DNA of 20,041 nt from a virus: positions 1 to 20,041 of the IMG/VR virus record IMGVR_UViG_3300043419_000229. The stretch is one strand, 5' to 3'. Below are positions 14,038 to 20,041 of this stretch, in pieces. The position numbers and the translations under genes were made by a program. The notes under the pieces were generated by a model, which saw nothing but the letters and a program-made list of their open reading frames with translations, did no database searches and was not told where the DNA came from. The number at the start of each line of letters is the position of its first letter. Positions within the stretch are counted from its first letter, which is position 1.

Positions 14038-14723
14038 AAGTTAAGTTAATTAGTTACAGTAAACCCAGTCGTGAAATGTATGATGAAGGTTTAGTGGATG
14101 TTCAAGAACTAGTAGCATTCTGTGCTCGTGTCAGCAATCCCAACAACCAATTCAACACAGAGACATCAGAAAAATTGATTCGTTATCTAGTGAAACATAA
14201 ACACTGGTCGCCACTTGAGATGGTCAGTGCATGTTTAGAGATAGAAACAACTCGTGATATTGCTCGTCAGATTTTACGCCATCGTTCTTTCTCATTCCAA
14301 GAGTTCAGCCAAAGATATGCTGACCCAACTAAAGAAATCGGAGAAGCATTTACACTTCGAGAAGCAAGATTTCAAGATACCAAGAATCGTCAGAACAGCG
14401 TAGAAATTGATAAGACAGATGAAGCGCAAAGGCTTTTAGCCATTGAATGGGAACGTGCTCAAAAGCGTGTTCTTTATGCAGTTCAAAAAGAATATAAGTG
14501 GGCTATTGAAAATGGTATTGCCAAAGAGCAAGCACGTGCTGTCTTACCAGAAGGTCTTACAGTTAGTCGTTTGTATATGAATGGTACACTACGTAGCTGG
14601 ATCCACTTCATCGAATTGCGTAGTAGTAATGGTACACAAAAGGAACACATGGAAGTCGCACGTGAATGTGCCAAAGTTATCGCAGAGGTATTCCCTCTGG
14701 CGAATGAATTCATAAATCAATAA
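14022..14723 (+). CDS. thyX: Flavin-dependent thymidylate synthase
   Basis: The signature RHRxxSxxxxSxRY is intact at residues 86-99 (RHRSFSFQEFSQRY). WSPLEM at 62-67 and the C-terminal LTVSRLYMNGTLRSWIHFIELR segment also fit the family. ThyX makes dTMP from dUMP using methylenetetrahydrofolate, FAD and NADPH and works as a tetramer. At 233 aa it has the usual length. Start choice is uncertain: the ATG at 14022 has no ribosome-binding site, whereas an in-frame TTG at 14034 has GGAG (14024-14027) 6 bases upstream and overlaps the primase stop as TTGA. That start would shorten the protein by 4 residues. The enzyme and the adjacent reductase genes form a dNTP-supply set. Confidence 0.95.
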   Translation: MEKKLKVKLISYSKPSREMYDEGLVDVQELVAFCARVSNPNNQFNTETSEKLIRYLVKHKHWSPLEMVSACLEIETTRDIARQILRHRSFSFQEFSQRYADPTKEIGEAFTLREARFQDTKNRQNSVEIDKTDEAQRLLAIEWERAQKRVLYAVQKEYKWAIENGIAKEQARAVLPEGLTVSRLYMNGTLRSWIHFIELRSSNGTQKEHMEVARECAKVIAEVFPLANEFINQ

Positions 14724-14742
14724 TAATAAGGTGGAGCAACAA

Positions 14743-16551
14743 ATGGAAAATGTCGTGCATGGCATAAAGGTAGACTTTTCTCGTGATGAATTGTTTGATG
14801 AACTAGGAAAAATTAGATTAAAAGAAAGTTATATGAGAGACGATGAAGTCTCTCCTCAAGAAAGATTCGCATACGTTTCTTCAAAGTTTGGTAGCAATCC
14901 TGAGCATGCTCAGCGTTTGTATGATTATTCATCAAAGCACTGGCTATCATACTCAACACCAATTCTTTCATTTGGAAGATCGAAACGTGGTTTGCCAATC
15001 AGTTGCTTTTTAAATTATATTGAAGATACAGCGGAGGGTTTAGTTGATAATCTTAGTGAAACTAATTGGCTTAGTATGCTCGGTGGCGGTGTTGGGATTG
15101 GTTTTGGTATTCGTTCGTCGGATGACAAGTCTACTGGCGTTATGCCGCACCTCAAAATTTACGATGCATCTAGCTTGGCGTATCGCCAAGGTCGCACTCG
15201 TCGTGGGTCTTATGCTGCTTATCTTGACATTTCCCATCCAGATATTATTCCCTTCCTTGAGATGAGAAAGCCAACAGGTGATCAAAACATGCGCACGTTG
15301 AACATGCACCATGGTATTAACATCCCTGATGCATTTATGGAAATTATCGAACGATGCATGATTGACTCTGATGCAGATGATTCATGGCAACTTATTGATC
15401 CAGCTTCTAACGAAGTTCGTGAAGTTGTTTCTGCCAAAGAACTGTGGATGCGTATTCTTGAAATGCGTATGACTACTGGTGAACCATACCTGCACTTTAT
15501 TGATGAGTCTAATCGTAAGATGCCACAATGGCTTAAAGACAAAGGTCTGAAGATTCACCAGTCAAATCTGTGCTCTGAGATTATTCTGCCAACAAACGAA
15601 AAGCGTACTGCTGTTTGCTGCTTGTCTTCTCTAAACTTAGAATACCATGATGAATGGAAGAATCATCCTACGTTCTTGCGTGACGTCGCAGAAATGCTAG
15701 ATAATGTTCTTCAATACTTTATTGATCATGCACCCAACGCTATTAAACGTGCAAAGTATTCTGCGATGCGTGAGCGTAGTATTGGTATTGGTGCGCTTGG
15801 ATGGCATGCATTACTACAGCGCAAGAATATCCCATGGGAATCAAGCATGGCAGTAGGACTTAACAAACAAATCTTTTCTACAGTTAGAGAGAAACTAGAT
15901 GTTGCAAATAAAGAATTGGGTGCCGAGCGAGGTGAAGCTCCTGATGCAGTTGGGACTGGGAATCGCTTTAGTCATCTTATGGCTATTGCTCCCAATGCTT
16001 CTTCTTCCATTCTCATGGGGAATACTTCTCCTAGTATTGAACCTTATCGTGCCAACGCTTATCGTCAAGACACTCTATCGGGTTCTCACTTGAACAAGAA
16101 TCGCTATCTTGATCAAGTCATTGAAAACCATTTGGCTGATGAACAAGGGGCAATTAATACGGATGAGTATAATGAAATCTGGCGTAGTATTATTGCGAAT
16201 GATGGTAGCGTTCAGCACCTTGATTGGATGGACGACTGGACAAAAGATGTTTTCAAGACGTCTATGGAAATTGACCAGCGTTGGGTCGTACAACACGCCG
16301 CAGATAGGCAAGTATATGTAGATCAAGCACAGTCTTTGAATGTATTCTTTAGACCAGACAGTCATATCAAATATATCCACGCTGTACACTTTATGGCATG
16401 GAAGACTGGTCTTAAGACTATGTACTACTGCCGTAGCGATAAGATCGCAAAAGCCGATAAAGTCGCAAAGCGTATTGAACGTGAAGTTATCAAAGAAATT
16501 AACTTACACGACTTAGCGCAAGGTAATGAATGTTTAGCTTGTGAGGGGTGA
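14743..16551 (+). CDS. nrdA: Class I ribonucleoside-diphosphate reductase, large (alpha) subunit
   Basis: 602 aa from the ATG at 14743. A GTG at 14731 is in frame but is itself part of the Shine-Dalgarno AAGGTGGAG, so the ATG is preferred. Catalytic features are complete: C88 (GLPISC), the thiyl cysteine C277 in NLCSEI, its redox partner C292 (AVCCLSS), the radical-transfer tyrosine pair in TMYYCRS, and the C-terminal swinging-arm CxxC (C597, C600; ECLACEG). The enzyme reduces ribonucleotides with NrdB. The N-terminus goes almost straight into the catalytic barrel region, with no room for the roughly 90-residue ATP-cone, so dATP feedback inhibition through that domain is absent, as in some other phage reductases. 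No intein or split is seen. nrdB follows after one small gene. Confidence 0.95.
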   Translation: MENVVHGIKVDFSRDELFDELGKIRLKESYMRDDEVSPQERFAYVSSKFGSNPEHAQRLYDYSSKHWLSYSTPILSFGRSKRGLPISCFLNYIEDTAEGLVDNLSETNWLSMLGGGVGIGFGIRSSDDKSTGVMPHLKIYDASSLAYRQGRTRRGSYAAYLDISHPDIIPFLEMRKPTGDQNMRTLNMHHGINIPDAFMEIIERCMIDSDADDSWQLIDPASNEVREVVSAKELWMRILEMRMTTGEPYLHFIDESNRKMPQWLKDKGLKIHQSNLCSEIILPTNEKRTAVCCLSSLNLEYHDEWKNHPTFLRDVAEMLDNVLQYFIDHAPNAIKRAKYSAMRERSIGIGALGWHALLQRKNIPWESSMAVGLNKQIFSTVREKLDVANKELGAERGEAPDAVGTGNRFSHLMAIAPNASSSILMGNTSPSIEPYRANAYRQDTLSGSHLNKNRYLDQVIENHLADEQGAINTDEYNEIWRSIIANDGSVQHLDWMDDWTKDVFKTSMEIDQRWVVQHAADRQVYVDQAQSLNVFFRPDSHIKYIHAVHFMAWKTGLKTMYYCRSDKIAKADKVAKRIEREVIKEINLHDLAQGNECLACEG

Positions 16552-16553
16552 CC

Positions 16554-16742
16554 ATGGACGCTTACGACATAGCTGGAAAGATTCAAAAATATTGGGCAGC
16601 ACTCTACCCTAAAGCGAGTGGAGAGTTGCCTAAACCCAAACAAATAATTAAGGTTTTGGTTAATACTGAATATGGAATGCGTGAAGTGGTCGGAGTTTCT
16701 ATAGTGGACAATCACATACAACTAGAATTGGACAAAGAATAA
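16554..16742 (+). CDS. 62-aa unknown protein between nrdA and nrdB
   Basis: The ATG at 16554 has a strong GAGGGG (16543-16548) upstream, overlapping the end of nrdA; a GTG at 16548 is less likely. The gene ends in TAATG, sharing a base with the nrdB start. The sequence (MDAYDIAGKIQKYWAALYP, then IIKVLVNTEYGMREVVGVSI, IQLELDKE) predicts one helix and a small beta sheet, with no Cys and no membrane segment. It is not glutaredoxin or NrdI/NrdH. A reductase-associated or simply inserted small protein is possible. I do not recognise it. Confidence 0.7.
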   Translation: MDAYDIAGKIQKYWAALYPKASGELPKPKQIIKVLVNTEYGMREVVGVSIVDNHIQLELDKE

Positions 16743-17731
16743 TGGTAAAGAAAAATAATAAACTAACAGATGAGAGAACATACTTCAAACCCTTTAACTA
16801 TCCATGGGCATATGAAGCATGGTTGAAGCATGAACAAGCACATTGGTTACACACTGAAGTGCCAATGGCAGAAGATGTCAAAGACTGGAAAAAGAAGTTA
16901 ACTAAAGAAGAAAAAGAGTTCTTGACGAACATCTTCCGTTTCTTCACACAAGGTGACATCGACGTTGCTGGTGGATATGTTAAGAATTATCTACCGCACT
17001 TTCCACAACCAGAAGTTCGTATGATGCTTTCTGGCTTTGCTGCACGTGAAGCACTACACATCGCTGCATACTCTCACTTGATTGAGACTCTTGGATTGCC
17101 AGAGTCAACATACAATCAGTTTCTTGAGTATCAGGCGATGCGTGACAAGCACGATTATGTTATCGAGCAAAGTTCCAAGAATGGTACAATTGAATCTACT
17201 GCAGCACACATTGCTATCTTCTCGGCATTCACTGAAGGTATGCAGTTGTTCTCTTCGTTCATCATGTTGTTGAACTTCCCACGTCATGGTATTATGAAGG
17301 GTATGGGTCAGATTGTTACATGGTCCATCGTTGATGAGACTATGCACGCTGAATCAATGATGAAGTTATTCAAAGAATACATCAAAGAAAACCCAGAGAT
17401 TTGGAACGATGAATTAAAGGGTAAAATCTACACCATCGCTGAAAAGATGGTAGAGTTAGAAGATAAGTTTATTGATCTAGCATTCGCTTCTGGTGATATG
17501 CGTGATCTAAAAGCAGAGGATGTTAAAGAATATATTCGTTATATCGCAGATCGTCGCTTGATTGGTTTGGGTATGAAGGGTATCTTTAAACGTAAGAAGA
17601 ATCCTTTACCATGGGTTGAAGAAATGATCAATGCACCAGTGCATGGTAACTTCTTCGAGAACCGTGTGACCGATTATGCCAAGGGTGCGCTATCTGGTTC
17701 TTGGGATGATGTTTGGGGTAAGGCTGCTTAA
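16742..17731 (+). CDS. nrdB: Class I ribonucleoside-diphosphate reductase, small (beta) subunit
   Basis: 329 aa, ferritin-like. Metal ligands and radical residues can be placed against E. coli NrdB: E103 and H106 (EALH; E115/H118), Y110 (AAY; radical tyrosine Y122), E165 (FTEG; E204), and E199 and H202 (DETMH; E238/H241). The first acidic ligand lies in the TQGDIDVAG segment. Near the C-terminus, E-NRVTD-Y keeps the E350-x5-Y356 spacing needed for radical transfer to NrdA. The tyrosine supports a class Ia/b-type Tyr-radical protein rather than a Phe-containing class Ic. It overlaps the preceding 62-aa gene and the following aldolase-family gene by one base each (TAATG), so all are translationally coupled. 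Confidence 0.95.
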   Translation: MVKKNNKLTDERTYFKPFNYPWAYEAWLKHEQAHWLHTEVPMAEDVKDWKKKLTKEEKEFLTNIFRFFTQGDIDVAGGYVKNYLPHFPQPEVRMMLSGFAAREALHIAAYSHLIETLGLPESTYNQFLEYQAMRDKHDYVIEQSSKNGTIESTAAHIAIFSAFTEGMQLFSSFIMLLNFPRHGIMKGMGQIVTWSIVDETMHAESMMKLFKEYIKENPEIWNDELKGKIYTIAEKMVELEDKFIDLAFASGDMRDLKAEDVKEYIRYIADRRLIGLGMKGIFKRKKNPLPWVEEMINAPVHGNFFENRVTDYAKGALSGSWDDVWGKAA

Positions 17732-18354
17732 TGTTAGAAACTATTTGTGATACTATGGTAGAAGCATACCGTCGCAACTGGATTACTAGTCGTGATGGTA
17801 ATGTTTCTATTCGACACCACGATCGTGATCACTTTTACATCACACCTTCGGGTGTGCGCAAACAGACTATGCAACCTGATCAGTTTAAGAAGATCAAGAT
17901 TGTTAGCAGTCTTATGTGGAGAGAAGAGTTTTATACTGATATTAGCAAAAACCTAAAACCAAGTGGGGAGATTCCTCTCCATTTTGGATTACAGTGTAAC
18001 ATGGGACAGCACAGTAATGATGTTCGTGTAGTTATGCACTTTCATCCAACTTACTGTGTTGCAGCTATGCATCGTGGCATTGAGTTGGCTACTCTGGCGG
18101 ATGACTTTCCAGAACTCAGTCGTTATACTAAGGTTGCGCCTAATGTTGGAGATGTTCCACCAATTAGTCAAGAACTTGCAGAACAATGTTTCACTAAGTT
18201 AAAACTAAATCACTATGGAAACATTGAATATGATATTGTAGGTATCAAAGGTCATGGTGTAGTAGCTATCGATTCGAGTCCATGGAGAGCGTTTGAACAC
18301 ATTGAACGATTAGAACATATTTGTCAGATTGTATTAGCATCAGGAAGGGGATAA
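17731..18354 (+). CDS. Class II aldolase/adducin-family protein
   Basis: 207 aa, the usual length for this fold. Visible family motifs: GNVS with N24 (phosphate/substrate loop), E80 in SGEIPLH (catalytic acid), H103-F-H105-P (metal ligands) and GHG with H175 (third metal ligand). Members include fuculose- and ribulose-phosphate aldolases/epimerases and methylthioribulose-1-phosphate dehydratase (MtnB); I cannot decide between them. Active-site residues look intact, so it is probably an enzyme. It is coupled to nrdB by TAATG, inside a nucleotide-synthesis run. That context hints at sugar-phosphate or methylthioadenosine salvage to feed pentose or methyl pools during infection, which is only inference. 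Acquisition from a bacterial host is likely, but base composition looks like the neighbours. Confidence 0.85.
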   Translation: MLETICDTMVEAYRRNWITSRDGNVSIRHHDRDHFYITPSGVRKQTMQPDQFKKIKIVSSLMWREEFYTDISKNLKPSGEIPLHFGLQCNMGQHSNDVRVVMHFHPTYCVAAMHRGIELATLADDFPELSRYTKVAPNVGDVPPISQELAEQCFTKLKLNHYGNIEYDIVGIKGHGVVAIDSSPWRAFEHIERLEHICQIVLASGRG

Positions 18355-18357
18355 CGA

Positions 18358-18507
18358 ATGGCAACTAAATACTTTGAGTGTACAGAATGTGGAGCGAGAG
18401 GAAAGATCACTCTCAAAGGAGATGACCACGGCACCGAAGATTGCGTATATTGCCCAGTCTGTTCAGCTGACATCTACGAAGAAGAGGATCTCGATGATGA
18501 AGAATGA
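18358..18507 (+). CDS. 49-aa zinc-ribbon protein
   Basis: A short gene starting at the ATG at 18358 after AGGAAGGGG, three bases beyond the aldolase-family stop. It carries two Cys pairs, C8-T-E-C11 and C32-P-V-C35, about 20 residues apart, in a rubredoxin/zinc-ribbon layout, with an extra C29. An acidic tail (EEEDLDDEE) ends the protein. The stop overlaps the next start (ATGA). Such mini zinc ribbons are common in phage early regions and may bind RNA polymerase or nucleic acid. Function here is unknown. The acidic tail argues against simple DNA binding. Confidence 0.75.
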   Translation: MATKYFECTECGARGKITLKGDDHGTEDCVYCPVCSADIYEEEDLDDEE

Positions 18508-18932
18508 CTTGGTATTATCAAAACAAACCAGTAGAAGAACTGCCTGAGGATTGTGTAGGATTCGTGTATCTAATCACCAATCTAACTAACGATCGTAAAT
18601 ATATCGGTAAAAAACTTGCTAAGTTTTCTCGAACTACCACCAAGACAGTTACGCTAAAGAATGGTACTAAGAAGAAAAAGAAGATCCGTAGCAAGATCGA
18701 CTCTGATTGGCAAGAGTATTTCGGTTCATCAGCAGAACTAAATAAAGATATAGACTCTCTTGGGAAAGAAAACTTCTCAAGAGAGATTTTATATTTTTGT
18801 AAATCAAAAGCAGAATGTTCTTATGTTGAATCACGAGAGCAATTCTTCCGAAAGGTACTTGAGAGCACCGAATACTACAACAATAACATTATGTGTAGGA
18901 TTCACGGATCTCATATTTTAAACAAACTATGA
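18504..18932 (+). CDS. GIY-YIG nuclease-family protein
   Basis: 142 aa. The motif is GFVYLI (Y22) with YIGKK (Y33) 11 residues later, the GIY-YIG spacing in a variant form. A Lys-rich insert (LKNGTKKKKKIRSK) and a Trp/Tyr patch (DSDWQEYFGSS) follow. The C-terminal half holds ECSYVESREQFFRK, where E109 or E112 is the candidate catalytic acid. I recall a well-conserved family in T4-like aquatic phages with this composition and length. It is freestanding, so it may be a homing-type nuclease or one with a phage DNA-metabolism role. It is coupled on both sides by ATGA overlaps, which is tighter integration than expected of a recent homing-element arrival. Confidence 0.85.
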   Translation: MTWYYQNKPVEELPEDCVGFVYLITNLTNDRKYIGKKLAKFSRTTTKTVTLKNGTKKKKKIRSKIDSDWQEYFGSSAELNKDIDSLGKENFSREILYFCKSKAECSYVESREQFFRKVLESTEYYNNNIMCRIHGSHILNKL

Positions 18933-20041
18933 CATACTTACTGTTTACTGTAGCGTTGGCACTATCAGCAGTAGCTGCATATTATGCAGTTGCTGGGTTA
19001 ATCGCCATCTTTGCAGCAGCAGTTATCCCAATTGCCATCATGGGTACTTTGTTGGAAGCAGCAAAACTCACGGTGGCATCATGGCTTTATCGTTCTTGGA
19101 AAGACATCCCAAGATTGATGAAGACATACTTCACGATCGCCCTAATTGTTTTAATGTTACTCACTTCGATGGGCATCTTCGGTTTCTTATCAAAGGCACA
19201 TTTGGATCAAGCAATTCCTACAGGAGATGCTCAATCTAAATTAGCTCTGATTGATGAGAAAATTAAAACAGAAAAGGAGAATATAAATGCAGCCCGTAAA
19301 GCAATTACTCAACTGGATCAGCAAGTTGATCAAACCATCGCAAGAACAGAAGACGCCAGAGGTGCCGAGCGTTCCATCGCCATCCGCAGAGGACAGCAAG
19401 CCGAGCGAACAAAGCTCCTTGGAGAAATCGGAGCAGCCCAAGGAAAAATCGCCAAGTACCAAGAAGAACGTGCGCCGATCGCCAGTCAAGTCCGTGAAAT
19501 CGAAGCAGAAGTCGGACCAATAAAGTACATTGCAGCACTAATCTATGGTGATAATCCAGAAACTGATGTGTTAGAAAAATCAGTTCGTTGGGTTATCATC
19601 TTGATTGTGCTGGTATTTGACCCATTAGCAGTTCTTATGTTAGTTGCTGCTAACTGGCAACTAAAGAGAGAAAGAGAAGGACAAAATGAGCACTTGCCCA
19701 ACTTGCCCACCGAGACCGCAACCAGTACCAGACCTAGCGAAGATACCACCAATCAAGAAGTGATTGGTTTAAATGATAGTGTCGATATCAAAGACACAGC
19801 AGATGTATCTACAGAAACAATCCCATCTGATATAGAAATCCCAGAGATAAACATAGAAGAACCAACAAAAGACTGGGAACCAGAATTGTACGAAAGAACT
19901 AAAAAGATAGAGTACGATTCTGCAGGTAGAAGAATAACACCTGTTCTTCAAGAAGAACCAAAAACAAAAACTCAATCGTTCCTTAATAAAGTCAGACAAT
20001 CTTTAACATCGGGTAACAAATCCATTGAAAAAGAAGTTGAA
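18929..20041 (+). CDS. Conserved phage multi-pass membrane protein with coiled coil (partial, runs off the window)
   Basis: Opens at the ATG at 18929, overlapping the previous stop (ATGA), and stays open for 371 codons to the window edge. Hydrophobic helices are at about 3-22, 24-45 and 66-88. A periplasmic or cytoplasmic coiled coil runs at about 100-195 (LALIDEKIKTEKENINAARK, QQAERTKLLGEIGAAQGK). A fourth helix at about 221-242 contains the distinctive FDPLAVLMLVAANW. A long acidic, Thr/Ser/Pro-rich tail follows. I recall similar membrane proteins (LE-A-KL...SWLYR-W..., FDPLAV) in many T4-like phages of aquatic bacteria, without known function. Candidates are superinfection exclusion, envelope remodelling or lysis control; nothing in the sequence decides. 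Codon use between 19330 and 19500 is unusually rich in C at third positions. Confidence 0.8.
   Translation, partial: MTYLLFTVALALSAVAAYYAVAGLIAIFAAAVIPIAIMGTLLEAAKLTVASWLYRSWKDIPRLMKTYFTIALIVLMLLTSMGIFGFLSKAHLDQAIPTGDAQSKLALIDEKIKTEKENINAARKAITQLDQQVDQTIARTEDARGAERSIAIRRGQQAERTKLLGEIGAAQGKIAKYQEERAPIASQVREIEAEVGPIKYIAALIYGDNPETDVLEKSVRWVIILIVLVFDPLAVLMLVAANWQLKREREGQNEHLPNLPTETATSTRPSEDTTNQEVIGLNDSVDIKDTADVSTETIPSDIEIPEINIEEPTKDWEPELYERTKKIEYDSAGRRITPVLQEEPKTKTQSFLNKVRQSLTSGNKSIEKEVE
19287..19523 (+). CDS. Possible overprinted 78-aa gene inside the membrane-protein gene
   Basis: In the +1 frame relative to the host gene, an ATG at 19287 is preceded by a near-ideal AAGGAG (19274-19279), 7 bases away, better than that of most real genes here. 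The product starts with an amphipathic segment (MQPVKQLLNWISKLIK), followed by a Pro/Ser/Lys/Glu-rich disordered tail. It has no Cys, so it is not an Rz1-type lipoprotein. The C-rich third positions of the main frame become second positions of this frame. The purine-rich main frame could produce the Shine-Dalgarno by chance, so this is only a candidate. Confidence 0.22.
   Translation: MQPVKQLLNWISKLIKPSQEQKTPEVPSVPSPSAEDSKPSEQSSLEKSEQPKEKSPSTKKNVRRSPVKSVKSKQKSDQ

Noticed and set aside
14731-14742. GTG at 14731 as nrdA start
   Set aside because: The GTG is within the Shine-Dalgarno AAGGTGGAG that serves the ATG at 14743.
16075-16389. Minus-strand open frames (here and elsewhere)
   Set aside because: All lie opposite clear plus-strand genes, lack ribosome-binding sites and look like shadows of AT-rich codons.
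19287-19523. Embedded Rz1-type lipoprotein
   Set aside because: The +1 frame is Pro-rich as in Rz1 but has no cysteine or lipobox; a separate spanin pair is present at 8445-9166.

Overview
The window is a dense, entirely plus-strand stretch of a T4-superfamily contractile-tailed phage (Caudoviricetes). The evidence is a gp61-type DNA primase of the T4 length, class I ribonucleotide reductase subunits, ThyX, a spanin pair, tail-fibre-type proteins with an N-terminal 'YDP...LR.SDG.T.GG' motif, start/stop overlaps at most junctions, and AT-rich, T4-late-like promoter octamers. From memory, several conserved unknowns resemble proteins of aquatic T4-like phages (cyanophages, pelagiphages and relatives). 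No photosynthesis gene, tRNA, integrase, IS or CRISPR array is visible, and the host cannot be named from this window.

Layout: (1) 1-99, the tail of an upstream gene. (2) 139-6466, a virion-related block: a 931-aa protein with an N-terminal nucleotidyltransferase fold, an 89-aa protein, a 162-aa unknown, a Dps-like ferritin and a 779-aa modular protein. (3) 6495-7520, a glycine-rich beta structural protein. (4) 7545-8458, two conserved unknowns, the first with its ribosome-binding site inside a perfect hairpin. (5) 8445-9166, an inner- and outer-membrane spanin pair. (6) 9178-12584, two fibre-type proteins with homologous N-termini flanking a PA14-like protein, then a coiled-coil/one-TM protein (12594-12953) resembling XhlA-type lysis accessories. 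(7) 12956-13010, a promoter embedded in a long inverted repeat. (8) 13009-20041, a tightly coupled replication and nucleotide-synthesis run: primase, ThyX, NrdA, a 62-aa unknown, NrdB, a class II aldolase-family protein, a 49-aa zinc ribbon, a GIY-YIG nuclease and a multi-pass membrane protein that runs off the window.

The most interesting signal is in 139-6466. Three proteins there (931, 89 and 779 aa) begin with a 9-10 residue peptide that lines up with the capsid-targeting sequence of T4 internal proteins (MKTYQEFIAE, then A), ending in I/L-x-E at the position where the T4 prohead protease cuts. The two large ones also carry repeated acidic linkers of the form K/R-E-E...(I/L)-x-E-(G/S/A). 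I infer that they are head-packaged, protease-processed multidomain cargo or scaffold proteins. The Dps-like protein encoded between them may be linked to the same particle.

The second half supplies dNTPs and priming: NrdA/NrdB make deoxynucleotides, ThyX makes dTMP, and gp61 primes lagging-strand synthesis. All appear to be driven from the promoter at 12956-12984.
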